9,361 nt of DNA from JAICYJ01 sp038212095 (lineage in GTDB: Bacteria; Actinomycetota; Thermoleophilia; Gaiellales; JAICJC01): assembly GCA_038212095.1 (NCBI GenBank), contig JBBQUW010000051.1:1-9361 (forward strand), given 5' to 3'. The translations under genes and the position numbers were made by a program. Below are positions 6,392 to 9,361 of the stretch, in pieces (within the stretch, counting starts at the first letter, position 1; each line of letters opens with the position of its first letter). The notes under the pieces were generated by a model, which was given only the letters and a program-made list of their open reading frames with translations, had not been told where the DNA came from and made no database searches.

Positions 6392-6401
6392 CACACGTGT
6401 G
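6392..6401. promoter_or_regulatory. Perfect 10-bp palindrome at the coiled-coil gene start site (operator candidate)
   Basis: CACACGTGTG is a perfect palindrome directly adjoining the GCCGATAT -10 on the minus strand, and it covers the predicted transcription start (about 6395). A dimeric regulator bound here would block the promoter. Not assignable to a known family. Confidence 0.4.
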
Positions 6402-6429
6402 ATATCGGCCGGTTCGGCCACGGGCTTGA
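6402..6429 (-). promoter_or_regulatory. Sigma-28 (WhiG/FliA/SigD)-type promoter facing the coiled-coil gene
   Basis: On the minus strand TCAA (6429-6426), a 16-base spacer and GCCGATAT (6409-6402). The -10 is an exact match to the sigma-D consensus and 7 of 8 to GCCGATAA; the -35 matches TAAA at 3 of 4. The allowed spacer is 14-16. Transcription would start near 6395, giving an untranslated leader of about 84 bases before ATG 6311. The same TCAAGC...GCCGATAT pattern recurs on the other strand at 6803-6829. Confidence 0.6.
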
Positions 6430-6486
6430 GTGGCGATCCGATTTCGCGAGACACCCGGTTTGGGGATCGGCAGCAGCTCCGCCACC

Positions 6487-6503
6487 AGGCATAGTGAGGC
6501 ATA
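6487..6503. repeat. Direct repeat AGGCATA x2 at 10-base period
   Basis: AGGCATA occurs at 6487-6493 and 6497-6503, one helical turn apart, inside the loop of the 6473-6519 inverted repeat. The spacing is typical of tandem regulator half-sites, but no regulator is identified. Confidence 0.35.
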
Positions 6504-6667
6504 CGACACGCGGAGCTGCGACGCCTTCGTGGGCGGGCGTCGCGCCCGCGCGGCGTGTCCACCGGCACTGTCTCGCCGGCGCATTCCGACTGGCGGGCGA
6601 CCTGGCTCCAGCGCCCGCCGGATCCGTGCTCAGGGGCGGGGCTGCACGGCGGGGGCGCTTAACGAGC

Positions 6668-6690
6668 GACGCCCCCTTGTGGGGGGCGTC
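6668..6690. repeat. Perfect 9-bp stem-loop (GACGCCCCC/GGGGGCGTC)
   Basis: Arms 6668-6676 and 6682-6690 enclose a TTGTG loop. The left arm can instead pair with GGGGGCG at 6651-6657, so two mutually exclusive hairpins are possible. No T-run follows on either strand, so an intrinsic terminator is unlikely. Confidence 0.45.
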
Positions 6691-6802
6691 AAGCTGGCCA
6701 GACGATTCTCGCGGCCTGTCCCTCGGCAGAGGTTGACAGCTTCGGGCGGGGGAGGAGTAGGGACTCGATCAACGAACCTCTCCTCTGGGCAGAACCTGGT
6801 GC

Positions 6803-6829
6803 TCAAGCTTTTGCACCCGATGCCGATAT
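6803..6829 (+). promoter_or_regulatory. Sigma-28 (WhiG/FliA/SigD)-type promoter of the HD-GYP gene
   Basis: TCAAGCTT (6803-6810), 11 bases, then GCCGATAT (6822-6829). Against the enterobacterial consensus TAAAGTTT-N11-GCCGATAA this matches 6/8 and 7/8 with exact spacing. Against the Bacillus sigma-D consensus (TAAA-N15-GCCGATAT) the -10 is perfect and the -35 is 3/4. Transcription would begin near 6835, about 110 bases before ATG 6944. The only downstream gene is the HD-GYP gene, followed by the degenerate GGDEF gene. Confidence 0.65.
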
Positions 6830-6943
6830 GCCCGATGCCGAGGGCTAGAGAACGATATTCACCAGGACTTTGCGGTCATGAGAGCCACTCCTTTCGCGTC
6901 GCTGTACCCCTAATGGGGGAGATACTAACCACCCATCCAGGTG

Positions 6944-8356
6944 ATGTCAAGTCTTGACCAATTCACAGGGCAACCGTTGAGAAGGTTTGGCGCTATTCGC
7001 GTCGTTGCTTGCCTTGCATCGACACTGGGAATCGCCGTGCTGGCTGCGGCGCTGGCGCTGGGTGGGATCGGCGATTGGAGGGTGGTCGCGATTCTGGCCG
7101 CGTACGCGTTCGTGGCAGAGGGACGCCCGATGCGCGTCTCGTCCGCAGTCGAGCTGGCCGTCTCGTTCATCCCGATCATCATGGCGGCGGTGCTGTTCGG
7201 CCCGGGTGCGGGCGCACTGGTCGGCGTGTGCGGCATGCTGGGCGATCGCGGCGGGCCGTGGGAGCGATGGGCGATCTACGCCAGCGACCGGGCCGTCTCG
7301 GGCGCCGTCGCCGGCCTGGCCGCCGAGCTGGTGACCAACGCCTGGAGCACGACGTCGCTGCCGTCCCTGCTGGCGGCTTCGGCCGCGGCTGCGACCGGCC
7401 TGGCGGTGGTCGACTTCACCGTCAACATGGTGACCGTTCGGGTGCGAAAGAACCTCAGGGCGATCGACGTGTGGCGGCTCCTGCGAGGGTCGATCGGGCT
7501 CACATTTGCCCTCTACACGCCGTTGACCGCCCTGTACTCGTTCGCCTACATCGGCGCGGGCACTCTGGTGACGGCGTTCATCGCCATTCCGCTGCTAGCG
7601 GCACACCTCAGCCACAGCATGTTCGCGCGGCAGGCGAACCTGATCGAGCAGCTGCGATCGACCAACGCCCGGCTCGAGGACGCCAACCGGCGGCTGCGGC
7701 GGGTCAACCTCAGCTTTGCACGGGCGATGGTCACCTCGCTCGATGCCAGGGATCACTGGACGGCCGGCCACTCGGTGGCCGTTGCCGTCTACTCGACCGA
7801 CATCGCGCGCGAGATGGGGATGGAGGACGACGTGGTCGAGCTGGTGCACCTGACCGGCCTGGTGCACGACATCGGCAAGATCGGCGTGCCGGCCGAGGTG
7901 CTGCAGAAGACGTCCGCGCTGGACGATGGCGAGTGGGCGCAGATGCGCCGCCACTCAGAGATCGGCGCGAACATCCTGATCGAGGTGGAGGACTACCAGG
8001 AGGTGGCGCGGATCGTGCGCTCGCACCACGAGCGGTTCGACGGCGCCGGCTACCCGGACGGCCTCGCTCGCGACGAGATCCCGCTACTCGCGCGGGTGCT
8101 CGCGGTCGCCGACTCCTACAACGCGATGACATCAGATCGTCCCTACCGCCGCGCGATGGCTCCCGACGTGGCCATCCAGCAGCTGTTGAACGGCCGCGGC
8201 AGCCAGTTTCAGGGCGACCTGGTGGAGGCCTTCGTGCGCGTGCTCAAGCGCGAGTCGGACTCGTATCGCCGCGGCCTGCTGGCGGACTTCTCGCTCGAGG
8301 CGATGCAGCATCCCTCGCTGATGTCGCCGCCCAAGCTGCGCGCCGCCGTCGCCTGA
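6944..8356 (+). CDS. Membrane HD-GYP c-di-GMP phosphodiesterase
   Basis: 470 residues from ATG 6944. The N-terminal ~225 residues are very hydrophobic, with six to eight membrane segments and no sensor family I recognise. A short coiled linker (about 230-255, LEDANRRLRRVN) leads into a cytoplasmic HD-GYP domain (about 258-440), which hydrolyses c-di-GMP, usually to GMP. Metal and catalytic residues are intact (numbered from GTG 6941): H277, H309-D310, K313, H338, H362-H363-E364, D367-G-A-G-Y-P and D391. Starts: GTG 6941 and ATG 6944 lack a properly spaced ribosome site. TTG 6977 has AGGG 6 bases upstream, and the codons before it are AT-rich and unlike the rest, so it may be the real start. 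A sigma-28-type promoter lies at 6803-6829. The degenerate GGDEF gene follows after 80 bases. Activity is predicted from conserved residues. Confidence 0.93.
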   Translation: MSSLDQFTGQPLRRFGAIRVVACLASTLGIAVLAAALALGGIGDWRVVAILAAYAFVAEGRPMRVSSAVELAVSFIPIIMAAVLFGPGAGALVGVCGMLGDRGGPWERWAIYASDRAVSGAVAGLAAELVTNAWSTTSLPSLLAASAAAATGLAVVDFTVNMVTVRVRKNLRAIDVWRLLRGSIGLTFALYTPLTALYSFAYIGAGTLVTAFIAIPLLAAHLSHSMFARQANLIEQLRSTNARLEDANRRLRRVNLSFARAMVTSLDARDHWTAGHSVAVAVYSTDIAREMGMEDDVVELVHLTGLVHDIGKIGVPAEVLQKTSALDDGEWAQMRRHSEIGANILIEVEDYQEVARIVRSHHERFDGAGYPDGLARDEIPLLARVLAVADSYNAMTSDRPYRRAMAPDVAIQQLLNGRGSQFQGDLVEAFVRVLKRESDSYRRGLLADFSLEAMQHPSLMSPPKLRAAVA

Positions 8357-8388
8357 CCGCGCGACGCGCCGTCCGACGTGTGACGCTT

Positions 8389-8394
8389 GGAGGA
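8389..8394 (+). promoter_or_regulatory. Orphan Shine-Dalgarno-like GGAGGA
   Basis: A strong GGAGGA lies between the HD-GYP stop and the next gene, but no ATG, GTG or TTG follows within 5-15 bases. The chosen start (8437) is 42 bases away. It may be chance, or ribosome standby for the downstream gene. Confidence 0.3.
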
Positions 8395-8436
8395 AACCAC
8401 TCAAGCCGGCCACGGCGGCTCCCGATACAGGGGGCA

Positions 8437-9165
8437 ATGAGTGAGTCGAATCTGATCACCGTGCTGGCCGACGCCGCCGCCGCGCTGGCCGCGCCGGACG
8501 CCGATCTCGAGACGCTGCAGGCCACCTTGGCCGCCGCCCAGGTGCAGACGGGGGTCGCGATCGCGGTCGACGACGAGGGTGGGCTCACGTTCACGTGGCC
8601 AGAGCCCGGCGACGATCAGCCTCGCGCAGATTTTGAACGGGCGCTGGGCCACATGGTGACGCTCGCGCGCGGCTCGTTCGGTCGGGCCGGCGGCGGCATC
8701 CTCGACAACGATGGCTTCCTGCACGAGCTCGACCGCTGCGCCTCGGCCGCGCGCTGGCGTGACAAGCAGCTTGCGCTGTGCGTGTTTGAGGTCGAGGGCA
8801 TGACGCTCGGACCTGGTACCGACGAGTCCGGGCTGGTGGCCAGCGTGGGATCGGCTGCTCGGGCGTCGGTGCGATCGGCCGACCTGGTCGGGCACCTGGG
8901 CGCGGGCCGGTTCGCGCTGCTGTTCCCGCGGGCGGGCACGTTCGAGGCGCGAGCGGCGTTTCGGCGCGTGCGCGACGCCCTGGTGGGCATCCAGCACGAG
9001 GGCGCCGACCTGGTCTGCGGTCAGGCGGGATACTCGGAGCTGAGCGAAGATGGCTCGGGCGACCTGCTGCGCGATGCGCTGTCGCGTCTGCAGGCGGCTC
9101 GCACCCGCCACGCGTATACGGGACCGTTCGGCCCCAGCAGCCCCACCCAGCCGCTCGCAGGCTAA
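8437..9165 (+). CDS. Degenerate GGDEF-domain protein with retained I-site, likely c-di-GMP receptor
   Basis: 242 residues, no membrane segment. The N-terminal ~75 residues are Ala-rich helical (LADAAAALAAPDADLETLQATL). A GGDEF-fold domain follows (about 85-225). The order of elements matches an active domain: GILDNDGFLHELDR in place of DxLTGLxNR, LALCVFEVEG in place of the metal-site strand, and GAGRF (155-159) in place of GGDEF. The catalytic Gly-Asp/Glu pair and metal ligands are therefore lost, so it should not make c-di-GMP. An RxxD (R146-D149) sits exactly five residues before GAGRF, the spacing of the inhibitory c-di-GMP site, so it may bind the dinucleotide as a receptor. ATG 8437 is preceded by AGGGGG at very short spacing; the frame is open far upstream but overlaps the HD-GYP gene. 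It probably shares that gene's transcript. Domain call good; ligand binding inferred. Confidence 0.8.
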   Translation: MSESNLITVLADAAAALAAPDADLETLQATLAAAQVQTGVAIAVDDEGGLTFTWPEPGDDQPRADFERALGHMVTLARGSFGRAGGGILDNDGFLHELDRCASAARWRDKQLALCVFEVEGMTLGPGTDESGLVASVGSAARASVRSADLVGHLGAGRFALLFPRAGTFEARAAFRRVRDALVGIQHEGADLVCGQAGYSELSEDGSGDLLRDALSRLQAARTRHAYTGPFGPSSPTQPLAG

Positions 9166-9247
9166 GGAGCGGCAGGGGAGCACGTCGTCCCCATCGTCTT
9201 CTTCAACTTGTCATAACCAGCATTATCGTGCGTGAGCGGGGGAGCTG

Positions 9248-9361
9248 GTGATTCCCGCCGGCGACAGCGGTCAACCGGCGACACCGATCACCGAGCTGAC
9301 GATCCAAGGTCTGCAGGTGCCGGAGTTTCGCGCCGCGTCCGATCGTCTGGCCGTGCTCAGC
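9248..9361 (+). CDS. Start of an unidentified gene (3' truncated by the window)
   Basis: From GTG 9248 the frame is open to the window end, with mostly G/C third positions (about three-quarters), as in the real genes here. GGGGGAG (9238-9244) lies upstream at short spacing. The 38 visible residues begin VIPAGDSGQPATPITEL and do not identify a family. The 82 bases between the previous stop and this start show no clear terminator or promoter. An overlapping GTG frame at 9232 is Arg-rich and less likely. Confidence 0.4.
   Translation, partial: MIPAGDSGQPATPITELTIQGLQVPEFRAASDRLAVLS

Larger units (their letters stand above)
6473..6690. other. Structure-rich non-coding segment with four strong inverted repeats
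   Basis: This segment between the two divergent promoters shows no convincing gene: frames through it have mixed codon use, no ribosome site and no family resemblance. It holds perfect inverted repeats at 6473-6481/6511-6519 (9 bp), 6518-6525/6536-6543 (8 bp), 6592-6599/6612-6619 (8 bp) and 6668-6676/6682-6690 (9 bp). Several have competing partners. It could be a structured RNA, an array of operator sites, or simply chance pairing helped by high G+C. Confidence 0.4.

Noticed and set aside
6311..6584. N-terminal extension of the coiled-coil frame to 6584.
   Set aside because: Translated sequence is not coiled coil, includes the promoter and palindrome, and ATG 6311 has its own ribosome site.
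6733..6738. Perfect TTGACA hexamer on the plus strand.
   Set aside because: No acceptable -10 at 16-18 bases; the nearest (TAGGGA at 19) lacks the final T.
6741..6800. Possible tRNA-like T-arm on the minus strand (GGTTCG followed by a C-rich arm).
   Set aside because: No cloverleaf could be formed around it; acceptor and anticodon arms are missing.
6430..6957. 175-codon open frame on the plus strand across the intergenic region.
   Set aside because: Mixed Arg/Ser/Pro composition, no ribosome site, crosses promoters and hairpins, and resembles no protein family.
6964..6975. CACAGGGCAACC, similar to the first conserved block of the GEMM-I c-di-GMP riboswitch.
   Set aside because: The GACGCAAAGCC block, tetraloop receptor and second helix are absent, and the match lies at or within the coding start.
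7009..8436. Long upstream extension of the degenerate GGDEF frame.
   Set aside because: It overlaps the HD-GYP gene in another frame and is a Gly/Arg-rich shadow; the real gene begins at 8437.

Overview
The window comes from a high-GC (roughly two-thirds G+C) actinobacterium, most likely a deep-branching one such as Thermoleophilia/Solirubrobacterales. Three signs point this way: a GarA-FtsR gene pair in the same order as mycobacterial Rv1827-Rv1828, an RsiG-type anti-sigma protein with a single c-di-GMP motif, and many GTG/TTG starts with near-leaderless genes. No insertion sequence, CRISPR array, tRNA or rRNA was seen. The lineage is inferred, not proven.

Layout. 1-642 (+): the C-terminal part of a phosphohexomutase of the mannose-1-phosphate guanylyltransferase/phosphomannomutase type. 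704-2114 (+): a compact operon of rsiG-like, garA-like (zinc ribbon + FHA) and ftsR-like (MerR) genes. 2127-2657 (-): apt, convergent with ftsR. 2743-3351 (+): an unrecognised Cys-rich protein, divergent from apt. 3356-4147 (-): a membrane diguanylate cyclase (GGEEF). 4257-6311 (-): a 684-residue coiled-coil protein. 6312-6940: a 630-base intergenic region. 6944-8356 (+): a membrane HD-GYP phosphodiesterase. 8437-9165 (+): a degenerate GGDEF protein. About 9248 to the end: the start of an unidentified gene.

Most interesting reading. The window looks like a c-di-GMP/sigma-28 (WhiG/FliA) circuit. It encodes a predicted synthase, a predicted phosphodiesterase, a possible I-site receptor and an RsiG-like anti-sigma factor that should read the signal. 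The 630-base intergenic region carries two divergent matches to the sigma-28/sigma-D/WhiG promoter (TCAA, 15 or 16 bases, then exact GCCGATAT). One faces the HD-GYP gene and the other faces the coiled-coil gene, with the cyclase gene behind it. In Streptomyces, RsiG bound to c-di-GMP sequesters WhiG. If that holds here, the sigma factor blocked by c-di-GMP would drive both a c-di-GMP-degrading enzyme and, by read-through, a synthase, giving feedback. The sigma factor gene itself is not in the window.

Other points: the cyclase has Asn at the position that normally holds the guanine-contacting Asp, the RsiG motif has His in place of Gln, and the region between the two promoters is unusually rich in perfect inverted repeats.
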